Positions 33,010 through 40,642 of a DNA stretch of 43,353 bases are shown here, one piece after another (within the stretch, counting starts at the first letter, position 1; each line of letters begins with the position of its first letter). The stretch lies in assembly GCA_902778145.1 (NCBI GenBank), contig CACYWW010000034.1:1-43353 (forward strand), read 5' to 3'. A model generated the notes under the pieces. The model did no database searches. It saw only the letters and a list, made by a program, of their open reading frames with translations, and had not been told where the DNA came from. The DNA comes from an uncultured Ruminococcus sp. (GTDB lineage Bacteria; Bacillota; Clostridia; Oscillospirales; CAG-272). The position numbers and the translations under genes are program-made.

Positions 33010-33422
33010 GTTTACTGCCCTTGATAACAAGTATCATAAAGAAAGGAATTAGATATGAAAGCAAGAAAACAAGGAATGGCAGTTATCTTCTTAGAAACAG
33101 ATTTGGAGAATTCAACACCTTTTGATGAAAATACACTATCCAACCTCCAAACGCAAGTTCTTTTTAAACTATCCGAACAAGAACAAGAAAAAATCAGAGC
33201 AGGATATGCTACAAGGATTATTGATCTTGATAGTGGGAACTGCGTTTGCGAATTTAATACAGAAGGATACAGACCACCCAAGAGTGCTATGGAGTCATTT
33301 GCCAGGGCGATTACTCCAATAATACAAAAGTTTTATGCTGATCCGAAAAACAGAGAGGCATTTGAAGAATGGAAAAAAGAGCAGAATAAATAACTAACAA
33401 TATCAAGGGCAGTAAACAAAAA
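33005..33422. repeat. Cassette bounded by perfect 22-base inverted repeats
   Basis: Positions 33005-33026 and 33401-33422 are perfect inverted repeats of each other; the inner 17 bases of the left arm are GTTTACTGCCCTTGATA. They enclose exactly one small gene (33055-33393) and nothing else. The total is about 418 bases. No clear target duplication is seen next to the arms. This could be a non-autonomous mobile cassette, or paired terminator-like arms that insulate the gene. Confidence 0.8.
33055..33393 (+). CDS. Small protein of unknown function inside inverted repeats
   Basis: A 112-residue soluble protein with a good ribosome site (AAAGGA, 7 bases before the ATG). The N-terminus is mixed (GMAVIFLETDLE), the middle has an EQEQEK helix, and the C-terminal ESFARAITPIIQKFYADPKN and FEEWKKEQNK are of a kind I associate with short proteins in clostridial mobile elements, though I cannot name a family. 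It is AT-rich relative to the chromosome. The only gene between the 22-base inverted repeats. Confidence 0.65.
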   Translation: MKARKQGMAVIFLETDLENSTPFDENTLSNLQTQVLFKLSEQEQEKIRAGYATRIIDLDSGNCVCEFNTEGYRPPKSAMESFARAITPIIQKFYADPKNREAFEEWKKEQNK

Positions 33423-33430
33423 ACGCACAT

Positions 33431-33475
33431 TTTTCAAAACCCCTCCTTTGCGGTACAATGAGATCGCAAAGGAGG
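33431..33475 (+). promoter_or_regulatory. tnpV promoter with a fold-back hairpin over the ribosome site
   Basis: TTTTCA (33431-33436) and TACAAT (33454-33459) at 17 bases form a promoter. CCTCCTTTGCG (33442-33452) is a perfect inverted repeat of CGCAAAGGAGG (33465-33475), which contains the ribosome site AAAGGAGG. The predicted start of transcription (about 33466) lies after the 5' arm, so the native mRNA cannot form the hairpin, while read-through mRNA can. Confidence 0.65.
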
Positions 33476-33484
33476 TATTGCACT

Positions 33485-33781
33485 ATGAAAGACAACTTAA
33501 AAGGCGTTGGAATCTGGGGACAAAGGCATTATCAGTATCTGAAAGAAACCAAACCGAGCGTGATCGGCGTAATGCGGATGAATGGGAATCTTATCCCCTA
33601 TCTGAAAAGTATTGATGAACAGGCAGATGAAATGGTTTTTCAGATGGTAAAACAATTTGCCAAGCAGGAAGGCATCACCGAAGAATTGAAACGCCGGGAC
33701 CAAATGGCGTGGGTCGGTGCTATGAACAACATCCGCGACCGGGTCAACGAGATCGTCCTGAACGAGGTGATTTTCGTATGA
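33485..33781 (+). CDS. tnpV: TnpV family transposon-encoded protein
   Basis: A 98-residue TnpV-like protein. The pattern RHYQYLKETKPSVIGVMRMNGNLIPYLKSIDEQADEMVFQMVKQFAKQEGITEELKRRDQMAWVGAMNNIRDRVNEIVLNEVI matches the family's landmarks: a long basic helix, MNG(N/T)L, the (A/E)GITE.LK..D.M.WV..MN block and a C-terminal helix. TnpV genes are found in clostridial transposons and conjugative elements; function is unclear. The start at 33485 follows AAAGGAGG and is preferred to an earlier in-frame ATG. Its stop overlaps the next gene by ATGA. No transposase or integrase is in sight. Confidence 0.85.
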   Translation: MKDNLKGVGIWGQRHYQYLKETKPSVIGVMRMNGNLIPYLKSIDEQADEMVFQMVKQFAKQEGITEELKRRDQMAWVGAMNNIRDRVNEIVLNEVIFV

Positions 33782-34068
33782 CAGTGCTGGAAGAACTCTG
33801 GTACGGCAACATCGACCCGCATGAGGCAATCCTGCAGAATGACAAGCAGTTCAAAAATCTGCTCTCCCTCATGGGCAAAACCCAGGACAAGTTGAGCGAC
33901 ACACTCACCGAACGGCAAAAGGAGACTCTCGAAAAGTACGACGCCGCCGTCAACGAAATGCACTCCCTCGCCGAGCTATCCGCTTTCCGATACGGCTTCT
34001 CCCTGGGTGTTCAACTAATGACGGAAAGCAGATCGATCCAACTCACAAATGAAAACTCAACCAAGTAG
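33778..34068 (+). CDS. DUF6809 family protein
   Basis: A 96-residue helical protein translated from an ATGA overlap with tnpV, which fixes the start. TVLEELWYGNIDPHEAILQNDKQFKNLLSLM, then LSDTLTERQKETLEKYD and a C-terminal FRYGFSLGVQLMTE match a small family (DUF6809) that often accompanies TnpV in clostridial mobile elements. Two long helices predicted; no catalytic residues. Function unknown. Its stop codon is inside the stem of a strong terminator. Confidence 0.75.
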   Translation: MTVLEELWYGNIDPHEAILQNDKQFKNLLSLMGKTQDKLSDTLTERQKETLEKYDAAVNEMHSLAELSAFRYGFSLGVQLMTESRSIQLTNENSTK

Positions 34069-34094
34069 CGGAGCCCCGGCTCCGCTACTTTCTT
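34063..34094 (+). terminator. Terminator after the tnpV/DUF6809 pair
   Basis: A 13-base perfect stem AAGTAGCGGAGCC/GGCTCCGCTACTT with loop CC, followed by TCTTC. The TAG stop of the DUF6809 gene is part of the stem. Confidence 0.8.
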
Positions 34095-34143
34095 CATACA
34101 AGTTTATAAATCTTTACGAAGAAAGATTATTCTCCAACTTAAG

Positions 34144-34241
34144 ATACTGCGCCCACCTTTTTAAGAACTCTTGATTTTAAATACTGCTCCCACCTTCCGG
34201 AAATATCATTTCCGACTTTATAATAACTGCCCCCACTTTTC
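34144..34241. repeat. Triple repeat resembling an insertion-sequence end
   Basis: Three imperfect copies of ATACTGCkCCCACCTT begin at 34144, 34181 and 34223 (spacing 37 and 42). On the minus strand they read as GTGGGmGCAGT boxes. Multiple such boxes at regular spacing are typical of IS21-type ends, where they bind transposase. No transposase gene is present, so this would be a remnant. The rest of 34095-34280 holds no gene. Confidence 0.5.
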
Positions 34242-34286
34242 ATTCACTTGCAAACGCTGTGCCCTTTTTCTTCAATTAGTTCACAA

Positions 34287-34322
34287 ATACCACTTGATTA
34301 TTTGTCACAAATGTGGTATAAT
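34287..34322 (+). promoter_or_regulatory. Promoter and operator of the AbiEi-like gene
   Basis: TTGATT (34294-34299) and TATAAT (34317-34322) at 17 bases. ATACCAC (34287-34293) and GTGGTAT (34313-34319) form an inverted repeat that brackets the promoter core; a further CACAAAT precedes each arm. AbiEi-type antitoxins repress their own promoter through inverted repeats, so this is a plausible operator. Confidence 0.7.
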
Positions 34323-34350
34323 TGAGGTGACGATTAGAAAGAGGTGCCAC

Positions 34351-34956
34351 ATGAGACAATTAGGCTGCACAGATGCGATCCGAAACCGAATAGAAGCCGC
34401 CAAGACCGGGAGCGTTTTTATACTCTCGGACTTTTCCGATCTCGCCGATCCCGAAGCGGTACGCAAGGCGATCACGCGCCTCGAAAACGACGGTACACTG
34501 ACCCGTGTTATGCGCGGCGTTTATTATAAGCCAAAGCATAGCGAACTGCTCGGCGAAACCGTTGCCCCCTCCCCGGATGACGTCGCCCATGCGCTTGCGA
34601 GAAATTACGGATGGACGATCGTTCCCTGCGGCGATACGGCGCTGAATCTTTTGGGGCTGTCCGAACAGGTTCCTTCTCAGTGGGTTTATGTAAGCGACGG
34701 CGCGTATCGTGAATATTCCTATGGAAACGCGACACTGTATTTCAAGCGAACGGCGAAAAAAGAACTCTCGAATATGTCTCCGAAATCCGCGCTTATCGTT
34801 CAGGCGTTGAAAACCTGTGGCAAAGACGGCGTTACGCCAAAAATTATTGAAAAATTGCGAAGCGTGACCACCGATGACGAACGCAAAGCGCTTCTCTCTG
34901 AAACGCAGTACGTCACGTCATGGATTTACGAAACGATAAAAGAAATCTGCCAATAG
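34351..34956 (+). CDS. AbiEi/DUF6088-type antitoxin-like regulator
   Basis: A 201-residue protein with an N-terminal winged helix (IRNRIEAAKTGSVFILSDFSDLADPEAVRKAITRLENDGTLTRVMRGVYY, residues about 9-60) and a C-terminal domain of the type seen in AbiEi-like antitoxins (TIVPCGDTALNLLGLSEQVPSQWVYVSDG). In type IV abortive-infection systems the partner is the nucleotidyltransferase toxin AbiEii, usually the next gene; here the next gene is a restriction-modification enzyme and no AbiEii is visible. It may therefore be an orphan regulator or control the island. The start at 34351 follows GAGGTG after a clear promoter; the longer in-frame reading would cover the promoter. Confidence 0.8.
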   Translation: MRQLGCTDAIRNRIEAAKTGSVFILSDFSDLADPEAVRKAITRLENDGTLTRVMRGVYYKPKHSELLGETVAPSPDDVAHALARNYGWTIVPCGDTALNLLGLSEQVPSQWVYVSDGAYREYSYGNATLYFKRTAKKELSNMSPKSALIVQALKTCGKDGVTPKIIEKLRSVTTDDERKALLSETQYVTSWIYETIKEICQ

Positions 34957-35019
34957 TCCGTTTTATGGGACAAGGTATTTGATAGAATCAAAAAGGAATC
35001 ATAAAAGGAGATCAGACAT

Positions 35020-38000
35020 ATGATTACGCAATCAAATTTCAAGGAACTTCTTATAAAACTCGGATTTTCCGGCAGTGGAAATGTGCTTGAAAAACAGTTT
35101 GCAACATTTGGAGTATTTTTAAGTGTCGATTTTGCCGGCAAAAAACTGTATTATCCCACGCAAATAAAGGGGCGGGATAGAAACGATGGTTTTGACGCGC
35201 CAGAGAATTTCGTTGTGTTTGAGTGTGTAACCCGTCTCCTTGAAAAAGGATATCGCCCCGAGCATATAGAACTTGAAAAAGAATGGCATCTCGGACACGA
35301 TGCAAAAAGTGGCCGTGCAGATATTTGCGTAACCGATGAAAAAGGCTCGATGCTCTTTATAGTTGAGTGTAAAACCTGGGGTAGAGAGTTTGATAAAGCG
35401 CTGAGTGATACAAAAAACGATGGAGCGCAGTTGTTTTCTTACTGGCAGCAGGAACAGTCATGCAAATGGCTCGTTCTCTATGCTTCTGATTACAAGGACG
35501 GAAGCATCGAGTATAAGTCTCCAACAATAGATTGCTCAGATGATGCCAATATTATCCTTTTATCAAAAAAGGACAAATCCATAAAACTGTATCGCGACGC
35601 TCATACCGCTCCCGGAAGATACGAGGTCTGGAAAGAAACATATGCAAATCAGATTCATGATGATCTGATTTTCTCGGCAGATTCGGTTGCTTATAAAATC
35701 GGTGTAAAACCTCTGTTGAAGAAAAACCTTCGCGACTTTACTCCTGACGATAAAATCGTCAATAAGTTCGAGGAAATACTTCGCCATAACAACGTAAGCG
35801 ACAAAGAAAATGCATTTAACCGCCTTATTGCACTATTCATTTGCAAGCTTGTTGATGAAAGCACAAAAGGCGAGGAGGACGAAGTAGAATTCCAATATAA
35901 GCAAGGCACCGATACATACGAAACGTTACAGGACAGATTACAGCGCCTTCATAGAGACGGCATGGAGAAATTCATGCGCGAAGAAATTCTTTATGTTTCC
36001 GCCGACTATCCCGAATGGCTGTTTTCTACATACACGGGATCAAAGCGCAAAAAAGCGATTGAAGATCTGCAAAACACGATTCGTATTCTGAAATTCTACT
36101 CTAACAACGATTTCGCCTTCAAAGACGTTCACAACGAGGAATTATTTTATCAAAATGGTAAAATACTCGTTGAAATGGTGCAGTTGTTTGAAAAATACAG
36201 AATTGTGTACCCCTCAAAGCATCAATTTCTCGGAGATTTGTTCGAGCAACTTTTGAACAAGGGCTTTAAGCAAAACGAAGGACAGTTCTTTACCCCGATG
36301 CCGATCACTCGGTTTATTTGGGATAGTCTGCCTGTTGATCGTATGGTAAAATCCGACAGAGGAACGGTCTATCCTAAGGTTATCGACTACGCCTGTGGTG
36401 CGGGGCATTTCTTGACAGAGGCAATAGAAGCAATAAACTATTTTATAAAGCCTGATGAAAACAAGAGCAACGCATGGGCAAGAGATCACATTTTCGGTAT
36501 TGAAAAAGACTACCGTCTTGCCCGTGTTGCAAAAATATCTCTGTTTATGAATGGCGCCGGCGAAGGAAATATCATTTTCGGCGACGGACTCGAAAATGCG
36601 CCGGATAAAGGCATTGAAAACGGTACGTTTGATATTCTGGTTGCCAATCCGCCGTATTCAGTAAAAGACTTCAAACAGCATCTTCAGCTGAAGAATAACA
36701 GTTTCACCCTTCTTGACCGTATTGGTCTTAACGGCGGAGAGATAGAAACGCTGTTTGTAGAGCGAATCGGACAGCTTCTTAAACCGCAAGGTATTGCGGC
36801 GGTGATACTTCCGAGTTCTATTCTATCAAATGACAGCGCAAGTTACACCGGTGCACGCGAGCAGCTTTTGCAAAATTTCTATATTCGCGGCATTGCGGCG
36901 TTTGGTTCTAAAACGTTCGGTGCAACCGGGACAAACACGGTTGTTATGTTCCTTGAAAAGTTTAACGAACCGCCGAAGCAGATAGATTTGTCGGCGGATT
37001 CAGTTGATGCAATTTTCAGCGGTGCTGAACTAACAGATTGGAAAGACAAGGAAATACTTGAAGCGTATATTGCTCAAATCGAACTTGATGAAGAAACATA
37101 TACAAATTTCCTTAAAAAAGCATATTCGCTTGATGAACTGAACGATATTGAGTATTTCAAAATGTATGTTGTTGCTTTTTCAGATTCCGCGGATGCCAAA
37201 AATCTGCTAAAAACCAAAGCGTATAAAAACAAAAGTGCCGATGAGCAAGCCGCCTTGTATCTGGATAAGTTCTATTCTTTTGCCAATGGAATTGAGCAGG
37301 AGAAACTGTTCTATTTCTCCCTTGTATATCGTCAGACTACTGTGATTATAACTGCTCCGGCTGACAATAAAGAACAGAAAGAATTTCTTGGATACGATTG
37401 GTCAAATCGTAAAGGCAATGAGGGTATTCAGATCATTACTCCGGGCGGGAAAATGTATAACGATTCTGATCGTGCGGCGGAGGGTACACTTGCAAACGCA
37501 ATTAAAAACTCGTTTAAAGGTTTGTCATCATCTTTTGGTACTGAGCAAAAGGCATATGGATCAGTAGTGAGCACAAAGTATATGCTTGATTTTTCTCGCG
37601 CGAGTTTTAATAAAGCAATACAGCCGAATGTCAATGCGGTTATTAAAAACACTTCAAAATTCCCTGCATTAAGATTGTCCAGTTGTGTAAGCGTGACAAG
37701 CGGATTATGGACAGGAGAAAAAGCCCCGCTAAAAGTTGTTAAAGTCATAAGGAACACTAATTTTACTATGGATGGACATTTAAATTTGTCGGATGTTGCT
37801 GAGATAAGTGTTGAGGTGTCCGCACTTAAAGATAGAATACTTCAGAAGGGTGATATAATTCTTGAAAAATCTGGAGGTAGCCAAACGCAAGCGGTTGGTC
37901 GAGTAGTGTATTTTGATGTTGAAGAAGGAGAATACTCATTTTCAAATTTTACATCTCGTTTGAGGATAAACAATGATGGTATTTTATCGAAATATCTATT

Positions 38001-38790
38001 CTATGTGTTAAACGAGTACTACCAACAAGATAAAACATTTGGATATCAAAATGGTATGGGTGGGCTAAAGAATTTAGATATGGGAAGATATATGGATATT
38101 CCGATCCCTATCCCTCCTATTGATGTCCAACAAATAATAATTGAAGAATGCGAAAAGATAGACGCAGAATATAAAGAAACTCGAATGACTATTGATGCGT
38201 ATAAAAAGAAAATTGAAGACCTATTTTCCGAGTTAGATATAGCTAACCGGGGGGGGGACAGACTGAGTCTGTCTGATGCGGAAAAATTCAGTGTATCCAT
38301 CGGTAAGCGCGTACTGGATAAAGAACTTGTTTCTGACGGCACAATCCCTGTATTCAGCGCAAACGTCAATGAACCGTTTGGCTACATAGATAAACTCTTG
38401 ATCACTGATTTCTCCATGCCGTCTGTTTTGTGGGGCATCGACGGTGATTGGATGACAAGTTATATGCCGGAAAGCAAGGAATTCTACCCGACAGATCATT
38501 GCGGCGTTTTGCGTTGTAAAACGGAAGAAGTTAACCCGCGATATCTGGTGCATATACTTGAGGTCGAAGGTCGTAAGATGGGATTCTCTCGTTCTTATCG
38601 TGCGTCAATCGACAGAGTTCAAGGGATTACCTTTACTGTTCCAGAGAGAGACAAACAGGATTCGATAATAAATGAGATTGTTGAGATTGAAAAGAAGATT
38701 TCCAACGCCGAATCAAAACTCAAAGAATTTGAAGTTAAACAAGCGGAGATTCTGCGGCGTTATTTGCAATCAGACGCCAGCAATCTGTAA
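35020..38790 (+). CDS. Single-chain restriction-modification-specificity enzyme (type IIG / type I-like fusion)
   Basis: A 1256-residue protein with all functions of a restriction-modification system. Residues about 60-190 hold a PD-(D/E)xK nuclease of HsdR N-terminal type (Asp101, Glu116-Cys-Lys118). Residues about 400-700 are an N6-adenine methyltransferase: GQFFTP at 421, SAM motif ACGAGHFL at 458-465, catalytic NPPY at 543-546. Residues about 890-1076 and 1080-1256 are two HsdS-like target-recognition domains, each ending in a helical spacer. No helicase/translocase is seen, so type IIG fits better than type I. Nine Gs (38249-38257, residues 1077-1080) join the two recognition domains. 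The ATG follows AAAAGGAG; TTTGAT-AGA-ATCAAA (34978-34992) upstream could be a control site. Confidence 0.85.
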   Translation: MITQSNFKELLIKLGFSGSGNVLEKQFATFGVFLSVDFAGKKLYYPTQIKGRDRNDGFDAPENFVVFECVTRLLEKGYRPEHIELEKEWHLGHDAKSGRADICVTDEKGSMLFIVECKTWGREFDKALSDTKNDGAQLFSYWQQEQSCKWLVLYASDYKDGSIEYKSPTIDCSDDANIILLSKKDKSIKLYRDAHTAPGRYEVWKETYANQIHDDLIFSADSVAYKIGVKPLLKKNLRDFTPDDKIVNKFEEILRHNNVSDKENAFNRLIALFICKLVDESTKGEEDEVEFQYKQGTDTYETLQDRLQRLHRDGMEKFMREEILYVSADYPEWLFSTYTGSKRKKAIEDLQNTIRILKFYSNNDFAFKDVHNEELFYQNGKILVEMVQLFEKYRIVYPSKHQFLGDLFEQLLNKGFKQNEGQFFTPMPITRFIWDSLPVDRMVKSDRGTVYPKVIDYACGAGHFLTEAIEAINYFIKPDENKSNAWARDHIFGIEKDYRLARVAKISLFMNGAGEGNIIFGDGLENAPDKGIENGTFDILVANPPYSVKDFKQHLQLKNNSFTLLDRIGLNGGEIETLFVERIGQLLKPQGIAAVILPSSILSNDSASYTGAREQLLQNFYIRGIAAFGSKTFGATGTNTVVMFLEKFNEPPKQIDLSADSVDAIFSGAELTDWKDKEILEAYIAQIELDEETYTNFLKKAYSLDELNDIEYFKMYVVAFSDSADAKNLLKTKAYKNKSADEQAALYLDKFYSFANGIEQEKLFYFSLVYRQTTVIITAPADNKEQKEFLGYDWSNRKGNEGIQIITPGGKMYNDSDRAAEGTLANAIKNSFKGLSSSFGTEQKAYGSVVSTKYMLDFSRASFNKAIQPNVNAVIKNTSKFPALRLSSCVSVTSGLWTGEKAPLKVVKVIRNTNFTMDGHLNLSDVAEISVEVSALKDRILQKGDIILEKSGGSQTQAVGRVVYFDVEEGEYSFSNFTSRLRINNDGILSKYLFYVLNEYYQQDKTFGYQNGMGGLKNLDMGRYMDIPIPIPPIDVQQIIIEECEKIDAEYKETRMTIDAYKKKIEDLFSELDIANRGGDRLSLSDAEKFSVSIGKRVLDKELVSDGTIPVFSANVNEPFGYIDKLLITDFSMPSVLWGIDGDWMTSYMPESKEFYPTDHCGVLRCKTEEVNPRYLVHILEVEGRKMGFSRSYRASIDRVQGITFTVPERDKQDSIINEIVEIEKKISNAESKLKEFEVKQAEILRRYLQSDASNL
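38249..38257 (+). repeat. Poly-G (9) tract between recognition domains
   Basis: Nine consecutive Gs, within the codons for Arg-Gly-Gly-Asp 1077-1080, followed at once by the inverted repeat ACAGACT-g-AGTCTGT (38258-38272). One extra G leads to TGA after about nine codons; one G fewer leads to TGA after about three. Long G tracts of this kind are classic slipped-strand mutation sites. Confidence 0.85.
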
Positions 38791-38856
38791 ACACTGAACG
38801 TAATCGAGAGAGCCTAATAGAATGTTGTAATCGAGTTGAAAGAAAGGTATGAATAG

Positions 38857-40626
38857 ATGAAATGCAATTTTGACAATTCGGCAAAAGAGCACTTAGGAAT
38901 CAATTATCTCGAGACTGAATTGTTAAAAACCGGAATAGTGCAATCAAACATTCCGAGGGGTGATAAAGCAACTTCTTGGGATGGCAGTATCACCGTGTAT
39001 TCAGGAGTTCCGTTTTCTAAGAAAGCACTTATTGACGAAATACCTGTTCAAGTTAAGTGCCGGACAGTAAAATCATACACAAACAGAATCTCTATCGACG
39101 TTGACGATATAAAAAACTATCTCAAAAAGAAGAAGATTCTCTATTTTGTAGTTGAACTTATTGGCGATAATTATAAGATTTATTACAAGCCGCTTCTCTT
39201 ATGGGATATAAATAAGTTCCTGATTGAAAGCGCTGGTCAAGCGTCAATGACTACGGATTTCTATGAGCTTCCGCTCAATGATGTTTCCTCGGTAAAACAA
39301 ATAATCAATCGGTTTATAAATGAAGCATCTCAGCAAGAGCAGATGATTCCGGATGTTTTTAGCATGGAAGATTTGGTGAAGAAGATTCCTGCAGGGACGA
39401 TCCGCTTTCATCTTGATGTTGAAAACCCGTTTAGTGGTCAAGATATAATCAAAGCCATCAAAAAAGAACGCCCCTACCTTTACTATCACTCCGATGATCT
39501 TGGATTAAACTTTGTGGTTGATAGAGTCAGCGGAGATAATCATTTTGCTTTGGGAAGAAGTGTCTGTCTTCCTGTAAAAGTAGATGATAATGTCTTGTTT
39601 GACGAGTATGAAATAATAGAAGATGAGTTCGGCTTTACATGTAAAATAGGCAAGTATATCACAGGACGCTTTTCAGGTAAAAACACTACGTTCAACTACA
39701 ACGTTAAAGGATCGCTTGACGAGAGAATCAACACGCTATTGTTTGCAAAAGGATTATTTGGCGGTGGGAAAGTTGAAATTGGAGGGTTTGTTCTTCCCGT
39801 TGACAATTCAATCGACAGAAGCGAAGAAAGAGAAAAAATCGAAGCATCGTTAAACTATTATGCTGATTTGAAAAAACTATTCAACAACATCGGCATAATA
39901 AAAAATTTTGACTTTGACAGTCTGAATGAGACCCAATGGAGAAATCTGTACGATTTTTCGCGAAGTGAGTTATATGGAGAAGAAGTCGCATTAGGAATTG
40001 GGACAACAGGGATGGCATATTTACGACTTGGTGATGTAAACATTCTATGCTATTGTAAAGCTCTTGAAAACGGCAAAAACTATGTATTCAGCGTTTTTCA
40101 TCCCAAATTGTTATTATTAAAAGCCGATTTTGCGGATAAAAAAGGCAAAGATGTTAGCGTGTATTCTATTCTGGTCCAAAACAACATAAACGGTTTTGAA
40201 CTGATTGATAATGTCAATTACGATGAAATGATCGACGATTTGATGAGTCATTTGGATGATGAGTATGACGTAGAAGTCACAGTTCAGATTTTGCTCAAAC
40301 TTATAGAGTATTACGATAAATACAAACACTCCGAATCATTGTTAGCAAGCATTACCCTTTCTGAGAAGATTTACAATCATAATCCAAGTGATATTCATTT
40401 TATAAACTATTGTCAATCACTTAAGCGTTCACGAGACTTAACCAAGGATGAGAAGAATAAGCTTTCCGAAATAAAAGATGGTACAGATGATTTATGCGTG
40501 AAATGCGGGTGCAGTATCTTATTGAACGCTCACGAAGAAGCAAAAGTGTATTATGACAAAATGAATGATGAAACAAAAGCTGCTTTTTCAAGTTTTCCAA
40601 TCGCTTCATTAACAAGTGCATTGTAA
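38857..40626 (+). CDS. DUF4365-like protein with large unknown C-terminal region
   Basis: A 589-residue AT-rich gene. Residues about 5-160 resemble DUF4365, a nuclease-like fold: [19 protein letters not shown], then [11 protein letters not shown] with Asp41 and IPVQVKCRT with Gln64 and Lys66, the D...QxK arrangement of this family (Gln in place of the usual Glu). Residues about 190-440 are beta-rich ([22 protein letters not shown]) and unrecognised; about 465-589 are helical, TPR-like ([20 protein letters not shown], then [19 protein letters not shown]). No signal or membrane segment. It follows the restriction-modification gene by 66 bases, with the ribosome site AAAGG. A defence effector or accessory is inferred from domain and place. 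Confidence 0.65.
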   Translation: MKCNFDNSAKEHLGINYLETELLKTGIVQSNIPRGDKATSWDGSITVYSGVPFSKKALIDEIPVQVKCRTVKSYTNRISIDVDDIKNYLKKKKILYFVVELIGDNYKIYYKPLLLWDINKFLIESAGQASMTTDFYELPLNDVSSVKQIINRFINEASQQEQMIPDVFSMEDLVKKIPAGTIRFHLDVENPFSGQDIIKAIKKERPYLYYHSDDLGLNFVVDRVSGDNHFALGRSVCLPVKVDDNVLFDEYEIIEDEFGFTCKIGKYITGRFSGKNTTFNYNVKGSLDERINTLLFAKGLFGGGKVEIGGFVLPVDNSIDRSEEREKIEASLNYYADLKKLFNNIGIIKNFDFDSLNETQWRNLYDFSRSELYGEEVALGIGTTGMAYLRLGDVNILCYCKALENGKNYVFSVFHPKLLLLKADFADKKGKDVSVYSILVQNNINGFELIDNVNYDEMIDDLMSHLDDEYDVEVTVQILLKLIEYYDKYKHSESLLASITLSEKIYNHNPSDIHFINYCQSLKRSRDLTKDEKNKLSEIKDGTDDLCVKCGCSILLNAHEEAKVYYDKMNDETKAAFSSFPIASLTSAL

Positions 40627-40642
40627 CTATGGAGAGATCATT

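Noticed and set aside
34171..34350. N-terminal extension of the AbiEi-like protein
   Set aside because: The extension would cover the promoter, operator and the repeat boxes; the ATG at 34351 has a ribosome site and matches the family start.
35020..38790. Classical type I restriction system
   Set aside because: There are no separate hsdR/hsdM/hsdS genes and no helicase domain; all parts are in one chain, which fits type IIG better.
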